DNA of 64,000 bases from an uncultured Blautia sp. (GTDB lineage: Bacteria; Bacillota; Clostridia; Lachnospirales; Lachnospiraceae): positions 61,592 to 125,591 of the forward strand of contig CAKRXU010000005.1 in the NCBI GenBank assembly GCA_934424575.1. Direction: 5' to 3'. A program made the position numbers and the translations under genes. Below, piece after piece: positions 1-7,701 of the stretch (position 1 is its first letter; each line of letters starts with the position of its first letter). The notes beneath the pieces are model-generated. The model worked only from the letters and a program-made list of their open reading frames with translations. It had not been told where the DNA came from and ran no database searches.

Positions 1-1538
1 TGAAACTGACAGTTTTCTTCTGGCAGATAGGCACTGATTTTTCCTGTAGAATTTCTTCCAATTTTATAGATCAGGTGCGAAGTCTTATGATTGTAGCTGA
101 TCTTCATAAGCTGTTCCATGATCTTGCGGATATCTTCCTGCAAAAGAAGCGGGTTCACCTGTATGATCCGATAGCCTTTTAATTTCAATGGAACGGTCGT
201 AAGGATCAGATCAGGAGCAATTTCTTTGACTTTTGATGCAATGTCAGCCACACGGTAACTGCCAAGGACAGGAAGTTCCGGAAGATACATGGCAATCCTC
301 TGCTTCAACAGCGTTGAGGTAGCAATTCCCCCGTTGCACACTACAATAATCCTGATTTTCTTTGTATTAACAAGATAGTTCTGAAAAAAAGCCTCCAGAT
401 AAACAGTCACGTATGCAATCTCTGCAGCTGGAAACTGAATCCGAAGTTTATCCTCGTATCTTTTTAATACTCTTTCTGCCAGCTCATACATAAAAGAGGA
501 TGTATATTGAATTTCCTGCATCAGAGGATTCACAATCCGGATGTGATTCTGCAGGCGGAAAACAGCTGTACGAAGATGTTCATAAAACTGCTTTTCTGAC
601 AGATTACCATCTGTCCTTTCAATCCCAAGTTCTTCCAAAAAACTCTGTATAATTTCTCTGCACACAGAATCAGACCATCTTTCTGCCATAATTCCGTTAT
701 CCTCATCAGAGATACTTTTGGTACTACAGAGGATCATTGTCAGGTAGCAAAGATCTCCCTGCTTTAATTTTATTTTCAGATATTCTGTCACAAATTCCTG
801 AACTATCTTATAAACTGGATCTGTCTTTATCTGTAAAAGCATCCTGCTTTCTTTTGGATGTTTTCCAAATCCGGCACGGTACAAAGAAGCTGACAGCATG
901 GCCTGCAGCTCATACAACGCTTCATCTGCATACTGTATTCCGGACCTCTCTTCTATGTAACGGATCAGTTTCACACTATATTCCGCACATTGGCCGGTCA
1001 GGTCAAGAATGACTTTGACCGGATCAATACTCAGCTGTCCCGACATATTTACGTATATGTTAAAAAGGAAATTACGAATGAGTTCTTCATCTCCGGAAAT
1101 ATTCATTCCCACATAGGAGCGTTTATTCAGATCAATCCCATGAAGGATCAGTATCTGCTCTGCTGCCTTGACATCTGTAACCACAGTATTCCGGCTGATG
1201 TTCAATATAGATTCCAATTCATCAAGAGTCACCTTTTCACGCAAGATCAATCTGGTCAGGATCAGATAAATCCGTTCCTGCTGATCATACATACCTGAGT
1301 TTTCGACTTCAAAAAGTGCCTCCCAGTCCATATCATGCTCTACCTGTATCCTGATTCCAAGCCGCGGTTTTTTCTCCATCTGAATTCCATTATCCAGTAA
1401 AAACTGACTAATTCCATCCAGATCATTCCTCACTGTCCTCGCACTGACTTCAAATTCTCCGGCAATCTGCTCGACCGTTATAAAGCTTTCCTGTTTTGCG
1501 AGATAAAGAACTATATTTCTCTGGCGTTTTGTAAGCAT
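1..1538 (-). CDS. BglG/MtlR-type PRD transcriptional regulator (3' end cut by window edge)
   Basis: The frame is open from an ATG at 1536-1538 to the left edge, so the C-terminus is missing. The protein starts MLTKRQRNIVLYLAKQ and has an N-terminal winged HTH (EQIAGEFEVSARTVRNDL), then a second Mga-like HTH (LDELESILNISRNTVVTDV, about residues 95-115). Two PRD-like helical regions follow, then a PTS EIIB-like beta-alpha start (IRIIVVCNGGIATSTLLKQR) whose CNGG loop fits a phosphorylatable Cys. This order is typical of PTS-responsive activators or antiterminators of sugar operons, whose PRDs are phosphorylated by HPr and EII proteins. The controlled PTS operon is not in the window and presumably lies to the left. 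A weak AAGGG ribosome site sits upstream. Family is confident; the sugar is unknown. Confidence 0.85.
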   Translation of the reverse strand, partial: MLTKRQRNIVLYLAKQESFITVEQIAGEFEVSARTVRNDLDGISQFLLDNGIQMEKKPRLGIRIQVEHDMDWEALFEVENSGMYDQQERIYLILTRLILREKVTLDELESILNISRNTVVTDVKAAEQILILHGIDLNKRSYVGMNISGDEELIRNFLFNIYVNMSGQLSIDPVKVILDLTGQCAEYSVKLIRYIEERSGIQYADEALYELQAMLSASLYRAGFGKHPKESRMLLQIKTDPVYKIVQEFVTEYLKIKLKQGDLCYLTMILCSTKSISDEDNGIMAERWSDSVCREIIQSFLEELGIERTDGNLSEKQFYEHLRTAVFRLQNHIRIVNPLMQEIQYTSSFMYELAERVLKRYEDKLRIQFPAAEIAYVTVYLEAFFQNYLVNTKKIRIIVVCNGGIATSTLLKQRIAMYLPELPVLGSYRVADIASKVKEIAPDLILTTVPLKLKGYRIIQVNPLLLQEDIRKIMEQLMKISYNHKTSHLIYKIGRNSTGKISAYLPEENCQF

Positions 1539-1562
1539 CTTTACCCTTCCAATACACTATAT

Positions 1563-1672
1563 TCGTAACTGTTCAGTACCCTCACAGTTACGAGTCAAAA
1601 CGCATTCCAGATCACCTTCTGTGATAGCATTTTGCCTTGTATGTCTCAGATTTCGCCAAAAACATGGCGAAA
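1563..1672 (-). promoter_or_regulatory. Hairpin-rich leader of the PRD regulator gene
   Basis: Between the predicted promoter and the ATG lies about 180 nt with two perfect inverted repeats. One has 9-bp arms (TCGTAACTG/CAGTTACGA, 1563-1571 and 1584-1592). The other has 8-bp arms (TTTCGCCA/TGGCGAAA, 1651-1658 and 1665-1672). They could be RNA hairpins for autoregulation or operator palindromes. No poly-U tract follows either, so they are not simple terminators. Confidence 0.45.
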
Positions 1673-1721
1673 CACCTCGCGGGATACTACCTATTGAATA
1701 GTTACCTATATTCTATTTTCC

Positions 1722-1750
1722 AGTATAACGTTTTTTGAAAAGCTGTGCAA
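1722..1750 (-). promoter_or_regulatory. SigA-type promoter for the PRD regulator
   Basis: On the minus strand TTGCAC (1745-1750) and TATACT (1722-1727) are separated by 17 bp. The promoter lies just after the terminator of the flavoprotein gene and reads into the regulator. Confidence 0.6.
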
Positions 1751-1767
1751 GGAGTCAATTTTATCTA

Positions 1768-1815
1768 CAAAAAAATCCCACAAACTGTTATATCTTACAG
1801 TTCATGGGATTTTTA
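1768..1815 (-). terminator. Intrinsic terminator of the flavoprotein gene
   Basis: An AAAAATCCCA/TGGGATTTTT stem with inner arms AACTGT/ACAGTT lies 20-65 nt after the stop codon at 1834. On the minus strand it ends in a T-run. Confidence 0.85.
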
Positions 1816-1833
1816 TCTTATATCTGATTTAGT

Positions 1834-3204
1834 TTAGTTCTGCTCTACAATATGTCTTGCTACGTAAATACCGCTTGCGGATGCGTGGGACAGGGAGTGA
1901 GTGACGCCGCTTCCGTCTCCGATCACGTACAGGCCTTTGTGGCAGCTTTCAAGGTTGTCGTCGATCTCAACTTCCATGTTGTAGAATTTAACTTCCACGC
2001 CGTACAGAAGGGTATCGTCGTTTGCAGTTCCCGGAGCTACTTTGTCCAGGGCGTAGATCATTTCGATGATGCCATCCAGGATACGCTTCGGAAGTACGAG
2101 GCTTAAGTCTCCAGGTGTTGCTGTGAGAGTCGGTGTTACAAGACCTTCCTCAACACGTTTCACGGTACTTCTACGTCCACGGACAAGGTCGCCGAAACGC
2201 TGTACAATAACACCGCCGCCAAGCATATTGGAAAGTCTTGCGATACTTTCGCCGTATCCGTTGCTGTCCTTAAATGGCTCGGAGAAATGTTTTGAAACGA
2301 GAAGTGCGAAGTTGGTGTTGTCGGTTTTCTTCTCATCGCCCTCATAGCTGTGTCCGTTTACAGTGATGATGCCGTTGGTATTTTCGTTTACTACGATTCC
2401 GTTCGGATTCATGCAGAAAGTACGGACGTTATCTTCAAATTTCTCTGTACGATAGACGATCTTGCTCTCATACAGTTCATCTGTCAGATGTGAAAAGATA
2501 ACTGCCGGAAGTTCCACGCGGACACCGATATCCACACGGTTGGATTTGGTCGGGATGTTCAGGTCTTTACAGACAGTTTCCATCCATTTGCTTCCGCTTC
2601 GTCCAACGGAAACGATACATTTCTTACAGTCGTAAGTTCCTTTTTCGCAGATCACACGGTAGCCGTCTTCCAGGATCTCCAGCTTCTGTACCGGTGTATC
2701 GAAGTAGAAATCCACATGATCTTTCATTGCATTGTACAGGTTCTCAAGAACGATATAGTTGATATCCGTTCCCAGATGACGTACAGATGCATCCAGAAGA
2801 TTCAGTTTGTTCTGCAGGCAGAGTTTCTTGAACTTGGTTCCTGCTGTGGAATAAAGCTTGGTTCCCTGACCGCCGTATTCCATGTTGATATCATCAACGT
2901 ATTTCATCAGCTCGATCGCCTGACTCTTGCCGATATGCTCGTACAGAGTTCCACCGAAATCGTTGGTGATGTTATATTTTCCATCGGAGAATGCTCCTGC
3001 ACCGCCGAAACCGCACATGATAGAGCATCTCTTACAGTTGATACAGTTCTTTATCTTCTTGCCGTCGATCGGGCATTTTCTCTTCTCAAGGGAATATCCC
3101 TCTTCAAAAACTGCCACTTTGCAATCCGGCTTTTCTTTCATTAATTCATACGCTGCAAAAATCCCTCCAGGACCAGCGCCGATAATGATCACATCATAGT
3201 TCAT
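1834..3204 (-). CDS. COG2509-type FAD-dependent dehydrogenase
   Basis: A 456-aa flavoprotein. The N-terminal dinucleotide fold has GAGPGG at residues 9-14, and the C-terminus has the matching FAD-contact region YVIGDGSGVTHSL with GIYVARHI. This is the clostridial COG2509 family of uncharacterised oxidoreductases; the substrate is unknown. A cysteine cluster at C54, C57, C60 and C64 (CINCKRCSIMC) has CxxCxxCxxxC spacing like a [4Fe-4S] site, with a further Cys at 44. This suggests an iron-sulfur flavoprotein, which is inference. No signal peptide or membrane segment is seen, so it is cytoplasmic. AAGGAGG precedes the ATG. It is monocistronic, between its own promoter and terminator. Confidence 0.85.
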   Translation of the reverse strand: MNYDVIIIGAGPGGIFAAYELMKEKPDCKVAVFEEGYSLEKRKCPIDGKKIKNCINCKRCSIMCGFGGAGAFSDGKYNITNDFGGTLYEHIGKSQAIELMKYVDDINMEYGGQGTKLYSTAGTKFKKLCLQNKLNLLDASVRHLGTDINYIVLENLYNAMKDHVDFYFDTPVQKLEILEDGYRVICEKGTYDCKKCIVSVGRSGSKWMETVCKDLNIPTKSNRVDIGVRVELPAVIFSHLTDELYESKIVYRTEKFEDNVRTFCMNPNGIVVNENTNGIITVNGHSYEGDEKKTDNTNFALLVSKHFSEPFKDSNGYGESIARLSNMLGGGVIVQRFGDLVRGRRSTVKRVEEGLVTPTLTATPGDLSLVLPKRILDGIIEMIYALDKVAPGTANDDTLLYGVEVKFYNMEVEIDDNLESCHKGLYVIGDGSGVTHSLSHASASGIYVARHIVEQN

Positions 3205-3263
3205 GCTTTTTCCTCCTTGTAAGCATTGCTTCCCATTTGTTTATATACCTCATCCATATCTAT

Positions 3264-3422
3264 CAGGGGGATTCCCCTGTTGCATAAAAAAAGCTGTCGC
3301 AGAATTTCCCGTGACGATCCTGTCACTTCCATTCATTACGGCAGTTGGAAAAATGGTTACTGTAATCTTTAACGTTAATCATATTCCTAATCTATACTAC
3401 AGGATTGCCACCTCTTTGTCAA
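3264..3422 (-). promoter_or_regulatory. Promoter and structured leader of the flavoprotein gene
   Basis: TTGACA (3417-3422) and TAGTAT (3394-3399) on the minus strand are 17 bp apart. The leader is roughly 185 nt and holds two compact inverted repeats, GTGAC/GTCAC (3311-3326) and CAGGGG/CCCCTG (3264-3279). I could not match it to a known riboswitch class. The rest of the 3205-3465 gap shows no gene. Confidence 0.55.
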
Positions 3423-3465
3423 GTGTTGTTTTTGTATGAAAATCAGATGTTTTTCTGTAAAATAC

Positions 3466-3492
3466 AAAAACACTGTCATTTTCTGACAGTGC
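3466..3492 (-). terminator. Intrinsic terminator after tspO
   Basis: The stem CACTGTCA/TGACAGTG lies directly after the stop at 3499. On the minus strand it is followed by TTTTTGTATTTT. Confidence 0.85.
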
Positions 3493-3498
3493 TTCCGC

Positions 3499-3966
3499 TT
3501 AATTCAAAAGAAAGATAAAGAAATTCAGATAACCTGCAAAGGTCAGCCATACAAGATACGGGATCATCAGGTATCCTGCCTTTCTGGAGATATCCGCAAA
3601 TCCCTTCGTGCAGAGGTACACCAGATACCACAAAAGCACGAGCCATGCGAACGCAAACAGATACCACCCTGCATTAAAGAAAAATACCGGCCACAGGAAA
3701 TTTACTGCAAGCTGTACTCCATACAGGATCAGTGCCCTCTTTCGCTTTTCTGTTTTTGGTGAGATTGCCACAAGATAAGATGCCGTCCCCATCAGAACAA
3801 ACAGTCCTGTCCATACAACAGGAAATACCCAGCCCGGCGGTGTCAGAGGCGGCTGTTTTAATTTTTCAAACGTATCCATGCTTCCCTGCGTAAGAAATCC
3901 CGAAACCGCCCCGACTCCCAGCGGCACCGCCAGCGCAGTCAGCAGAGTTTTTGTTTTTTTCTTCAA
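3499..3966 (-). CDS. tspO: TspO/MBR family membrane protein
   Basis: About 155 aa with five hydrophobic segments. The TspO-type PPLTPPGWVFPVVWTGLF stretch lies near residues 34-51, and W/Y-rich loops match the TspO/peripheral benzodiazepine receptor fold. Bacterial TspO proteins bind porphyrins and are linked to tetrapyrrole or stress metabolism. The start chosen is TTG at 3964-3966, because AGGAGG lies 7 nt upstream of it. The ATGs further upstream (3993 and next to it) lie at or before that ribosome site and would be poor starts. It follows the AGCS symporter gene with no strong terminator between, so the glycine riboswitch may control both. It ends at a clear terminator. Confidence 0.9.
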   Translation of the reverse strand: MKKKTKTLLTALAVPLGVGAVSGFLTQGSMDTFEKLKQPPLTPPGWVFPVVWTGLFVLMGTASYLVAISPKTEKRKRALILYGVQLAVNFLWPVFFFNAGWYLFAFAWLVLLWYLVYLCTKGFADISRKAGYLMIPYLVWLTFAGYLNFFIFLLN

Positions 3967-4042
3967 AAAAATTCCTCCTGTTCTCATCATCACTATTTAG
4001 TGTATGAAGAACAGAAGGAATTATGCGCTTCTGATATATTAT

Positions 4043-5458
4043 TTACATTTTATGCTTCTCTGCTTTGAAGAATGCTTTGGTTTCTTTTGCAACGACTCCG
4101 CTCAGTGCGAACAGTGCGATCATGTTCGGGATCGCCATCAGACCGTTGAAGATATCTGCGATGGTCCATACAGCACTTACTGTCATGTATGGTCCAATGA
4201 ATACTGCAAAAATGTATAACCAGCGATATACGATGATCTTGGCCTTATGTCCGTTTGTCAGGTATTCGAGACAGCGTTCACTGTAGTAATCCCATCCGAG
4301 GATTGTTGTGAATGCGAAGAATACGAGGCAGAGCATCAATACAAACGCTGTGAACTTGGCCGGAAGCGGAAGTCCATGCTGGAATGCATAGGTAGTAACC
4401 TGTACACCCTCGATTCCTTCTACCTGCCATGCACCTGTCAGGACGATGGAAAGTCCTGTCATGGTACAGATCAGGATTGTATCAATAAAAGTACCTGTCA
4501 TGCTGACAAGCCCCTGACGTACCGGTTCCTTGGTCTGAGCTGCCGCTGCTGCGATCGGAGCGCTACCAAGACCTGCTTCGTTGGAAAAGATTCCTCGTGC
4601 AACACCTTTCTGCATTGCTACGATCATAGAACCAACAACACCACCTGTCACTGCTTTAGGATTAAATGCCGCTGTAACAACCGTTACGATCGCTGTCGGG
4701 ATTTCTGTAATGTTGCAGATGATCAGGGCAACGCTGAAGATGATATAGATTACTGCCATAAATGGCACGATGATCTGGCTGACTGCTGCAATTCGTTTTA
4801 CTCCTCCGATCAGGATCGCTGCTACACAGAATGCAAGGATCAGAGAAGAAACAACAACTGCGATGGAATACTGTCCCAGGAATGGGATATTGATGCAGTT
4901 TGTCTTGTCCGGATCAAAGAAGTTCTGTACAGCACTTGAAATACCATTTACCTGACTGAATGTACCGATACCAAAAAGACCTACACAGACACCAAAGAAT
5001 GCAAAGATCTTACCAAGCCATTTCCATTTCGGTCCCATACCTTTCTCAATATAGTAGAATGGTCCGCCAAGACTGTGTCCGTCTTCTGCAACCACACGGT
5101 ATTTTACCGCCAGAAGACCTTCGGAATATTTGGTTGCCATTCCGAAGAATGCTGCCACGATCATCCAGAAAAGTGCTCCCGGACCTCCGGCACAGACTGC
5201 TGTTGCAACACCTACGATATTACCGGTACCGATTGTTGCACTCAATGCTGTACACAGAGCTGCAAAACTGGAGATCTCACCGTCTCCCTCTTCTTCATTC
5301 TTAAACATCCATTTCAGTGCCAATGGAAGGCGGCGTACCTGAAGCAGCCCAAGTCTGCTGGTAAGAAGAACACCACCGGCTATGATCAGTACCATAAGCG
5401 GCACGCCCCAGACTTTGTCATCCACTGCAACTAAGAAATTGTTGATTGCTTCCCACAT
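4043..5458 (-). CDS. AGCS family sodium:alanine/glycine symporter
   Basis: A 471-aa polytopic membrane protein with AGCS signatures: an alternating glycine-rich GNIVGVATAVCAGGPGALFW (about residues 97-116), the ATKYSEGLLAVKYR loop after it, and NEAGLGSAP near residue 294. Family members import alanine or glycine with sodium, or sometimes efflux them. AAGGAG lies 11 nt upstream of the ATG. A tandem glycine riboswitch in the 5' leader supports glycine as substrate or signal. Downstream, before tspO, there is only a weak inverted repeat, so cotranscription is likely. The paralogue name (alsT or similar) cannot be decided here. Confidence 0.92.
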   Translation of the reverse strand: MWEAINNFLVAVDDKVWGVPLMVLIIAGGVLLTSRLGLLQVRRLPLALKWMFKNEEEGDGEISSFAALCTALSATIGTGNIVGVATAVCAGGPGALFWMIVAAFFGMATKYSEGLLAVKYRVVAEDGHSLGGPFYYIEKGMGPKWKWLGKIFAFFGVCVGLFGIGTFSQVNGISSAVQNFFDPDKTNCINIPFLGQYSIAVVVSSLILAFCVAAILIGGVKRIAAVSQIIVPFMAVIYIIFSVALIICNITEIPTAIVTVVTAAFNPKAVTGGVVGSMIVAMQKGVARGIFSNEAGLGSAPIAAAAAQTKEPVRQGLVSMTGTFIDTILICTMTGLSIVLTGAWQVEGIEGVQVTTYAFQHGLPLPAKFTAFVLMLCLVFFAFTTILGWDYYSERCLEYLTNGHKAKIIVYRWLYIFAVFIGPYMTVSAVWTIADIFNGLMAIPNMIALFALSGVVAKETKAFFKAEKHKM

Positions 5459-5620
5459 CTCAAAAAGTTCTCCTTCTGTATGTATTTTTCAGCATCATAA
5501 AAAGGGAATAAAGATAAAGAATCGTTCTCAGATAGACTGGTAAGAATCTAATAATATCAGACAATAAAAAATAGATAAAAATCAAAAAATAGAATTCAGG
5601 ATGTAATTAGGTCATAGCAT

Positions 5621-5806
5621 CCTCTGTCCTTTTGCCTGAGAGATTCAAGACGCTTGCGCGTCGCTTGCACCTTCGGCCCCTGTAATAAAACAGGCGTCTC
5701 CAGAGAAACGATCCATTTGCAGTTTGTGTCCGATATTACGGATACCTGAGAGTTTTACTCCTTCGGTGGGCATACGCCTCTTTCCTGCAAACTTCTCCTC
5801 GTTATT
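5621..5806 (-). promoter_or_regulatory. Tandem glycine riboswitch (gcvT type)
   Basis: On the minus strand the first aptamer begins near GAGGAGAAGTTTGCAGG and contains CCACCGAAGGAGTAAAACTC with CTCAGGTAT. A short linker leads to a second aptamer with GGAGACGCCTG, GGGGCCGAAGGTGCAA and the diagnostic end CTCTCAGGCAAAAGGACAGAG. Both aptamers carry the conserved purine-rich junction and the CTCAGG element of glycine riboswitches. It lies 163 nt upstream of the AGCS symporter. No obvious terminator hairpin follows the second aptamer, so the expression platform and the sign of control are unclear. Confidence 0.93.
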
Positions 5807-5822
5807 GCTGTTACTGCGTTAT

Positions 5823-5851
5823 ACTATAGTGCTAAACCATAAAAAAGTCAA
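5823..5851 (-). promoter_or_regulatory. Promoter of the riboswitch-symporter transcript
   Basis: TTGACT (5846-5851) and TATAGT (5823-5828) are 17 bp apart on the minus strand, just ahead of the first aptamer. The -35 box lies inside the stem of the preceding terminator. Confidence 0.75.
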
Positions 5852-5886
5852 GAGGGAAAAAATATTCTTCCCTCTTGACTTTTTTT
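5841..5886 (-). terminator. Terminator of the dehydratase operon
   Basis: Nearly perfect arms, AAGTCAAGAGGGAA and TTCCCTCTTGACTT, are flanked by A and T runs on both sides. It follows the stop at 5903 and could work in both directions. Confidence 0.9.
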
Positions 5887-5902
5887 GGCGTTTTTTGATG
5901 TT

Positions 5903-7147
5903 TTATTTCGGGCTGACGATCTTACCTGCGATTGCACATACTGCTGCCGTCTTTGGAGATGCCAGATAGATTTCTACCTTGGAAGTTCCCATACGGCCAA
6001 GGAAGTTACGGTTGTTTGTCGCCACAACACGCTCTCCGTCTGTCAGGATACCGCCTGCACGTCCACAGCACAGTCCACATCCCGGATGTGTGATCATTGC
6101 GCCTGCTTCTGCCAGAGTGTCCAGAATGCCAAGCTCGATCGCCTGTCTGTAGATCTTGCGGCTTGCCGGTGTTACGATCAGTTTTACATAGTCGGCAACT
6201 TTTTTGCCCTTAAGGACTTCAGCTGCTGCTGCGAGATCCTCCAGACGGCCATTTGTACAAGAACCGATGAATACCTGATCGATCTCAGTTCCCTCAAGAG
6301 TGCTGACATCACGGATCTTATCTACCTGTGACGGGCATGCCATGACCGGAACAAGATCCTCTGCACGGTAAGTTACAGTCTTGATGTATTTTGCGTCCTC
6401 ATCGCCGACAAGGTTCTTCTGGAAATCGTTCAGTTCGATCTCACAGTATTCTGCTGTCTTTTCATCCGGTGTGAAGAGAGCACATTTTGCACCAGCTTCG
6501 ATTGCCATGTTTGACATGGTCATTCGGCTTGCCACGGACATATTCTTTACTGCACTTCCTGTGAATTCCAGTGCACGGTAAGTAGCGCCATCTGCACCGA
6601 GATCACCGATCAGACGCAGGATCACATCCTTGGACATCACGTTCTCCGGAAGCTCTCCCTCGATCACAACTTTAATGGTCTCTGGAACTTTGATCCACAT
6701 GGTTCCTGTTCCGAGGATACTTGCCATCTCTGTATATCCGATACCGGAAGAAAATGCGCCGACACATCCATAAGTAGTTGTATGGCTGTCTGTACCAAAT
6801 ACGATGTTGCCCGGTTTGACATAGCCAGCCTCTGTCATCAGCTGATGGCAGATTCCGTCGCTTCTGTGTACGTTTTTCATTCCGTATTTCTCTGCAAAAG
6901 CATCTCCTGTGTGGAAATGTCTGGTATCGTCAAGCTGGCTTGCCGGAACAAGGTGGTCATAGATCAGAACTACCTTATCCGGGTCCCATAATTTCTTGAA
7001 TCCCATTTCTTCAAATTTCTCTGCAACAAACGGAATAAAAATATCATGGATCATGACTCTGTCCACATTAACGGTCACGATATCGCCAGGTTTTACGGCA
7101 TGACCCACATTGTTTCTGATAATCTTTTCGATAACTGTTTCGCCCAT
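5903..7147 (-). CDS. leuC: Aconitase-superfamily dehydratase large subunit, pair 1 (LeuC-type)
   Basis: About 414 aa of the 3-isopropylmalate/homoaconitate dehydratase large-subunit family. Cluster-ligand cysteines are visible in FIGSCTNGRLEDL and HPGCGLCCGRAGG. The substrate-side GTDSHTTTYGCVGAFSSG is present, and the core ends in NRNFLGRMG. With a small subunit it isomerises 2-isopropylmalate, or a similar hydroxydiacid, through a [4Fe-4S] cluster. The start is ATG at 7145-7147, with GGAGG 8 nt upstream. An upstream in-frame ATG at 7174 lies inside the small-subunit gene and lacks a site. It follows its small subunit with 13 nt between. A second, divergent pair lies next to it, so the leucine role is likely but not proven. 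Confidence 0.85.
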   Translation of the reverse strand: MGETVIEKIIRNNVGHAVKPGDIVTVNVDRVMIHDIFIPFVAEKFEEMGFKKLWDPDKVVLIYDHLVPASQLDDTRHFHTGDAFAEKYGMKNVHRSDGICHQLMTEAGYVKPGNIVFGTDSHTTTYGCVGAFSSGIGYTEMASILGTGTMWIKVPETIKVVIEGELPENVMSKDVILRLIGDLGADGATYRALEFTGSAVKNMSVASRMTMSNMAIEAGAKCALFTPDEKTAEYCEIELNDFQKNLVGDEDAKYIKTVTYRAEDLVPVMACPSQVDKIRDVSTLEGTEIDQVFIGSCTNGRLEDLAAAAEVLKGKKVADYVKLIVTPASRKIYRQAIELGILDTLAEAGAMITHPGCGLCCGRAGGILTDGERVVATNNRNFLGRMGTSKVEIYLASPKTAAVCAIAGKIVSPK

Positions 7148-7160
7148 CTGCTTCTCCTCC

Positions 7161-7652
7161 TTAGTCCAGTCCATTCAGTTTACGCATGGCTTTTACAAGT
7201 CCGCCGGCCTGGATGATGCTCATCAGGTTCTCCGGCAGAGAAGCGATCGGGTACTGTTTTCCATCATAGTCAACATGTTCATTCATCACAACGGTCACAG
7301 TATCTCCTTCTTTGATGTCATCGTGGAGATCCGGCTGCTCGATCAGCAGAAGTCCGTTGTTGATGGAGTTTCTGAAGAAAATTCTTGCAAAAGATTTTGC
7401 AATGACACACTGGATTCCCAGTGCCTTGATGATCTCCGGTGCCTGCTCTCTGGAAGATCCGCAGCCGAAGTTTTTGCCGGCAACAATAATGTCGCCTTTC
7501 TGGATCTGTCCTGCCAGTTCCGGACGGAGCGGGCAGAATCCATACTGTTTCATATCGTCGATTGTTTTGAGTGCCAGATACTCGGTCGGAATGATGATAT
7601 CGGTATCGATGTCATCACCAAGTACCCAGACTTTACCTGTAAATTTTTCCAT
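7161..7652 (-). CDS. leuD: Aconitase-superfamily dehydratase small subunit, pair 1 (LeuD-type)
   Basis: A 163-aa swivel-domain subunit. It has DDIDTDIIIPTEYLAL at residues 13-28 and the family signature GKNFGCGSSREQAP around residue 58. The substrate-recognition loop reads YLAL. The methanogen homoaconitase small subunit has YLRT, so an Arg-dependent long substrate is less likely. It forms a heterodimer with the large subunit encoded immediately downstream. It lies 49 nt after the second large-subunit gene, and all four genes probably form one operon read from the promoter near 9.5 kb. Confidence 0.85.
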   Translation of the reverse strand: MEKFTGKVWVLGDDIDTDIIIPTEYLALKTIDDMKQYGFCPLRPELAGQIQKGDIIVAGKNFGCGSSREQAPEIIKALGIQCVIAKSFARIFFRNSINNGLLLIEQPDLHDDIKEGDTVTVVMNEHVDYDGKQYPIASLPENLMSIIQAGGLVKAMRKLNGLD

Positions 7653-7701
7653 AATCTATGTATCCCTCACTGAATATATTAAGTGTTTTCATCGTACTTT
7701 A

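Noticed and set aside
4247..4939. Cys-rich plus-strand frame of 230 codons
   Set aside because: It lies antisense to the AGCS symporter; its Cys and His pattern comes from reverse reading of membrane-helix codons.
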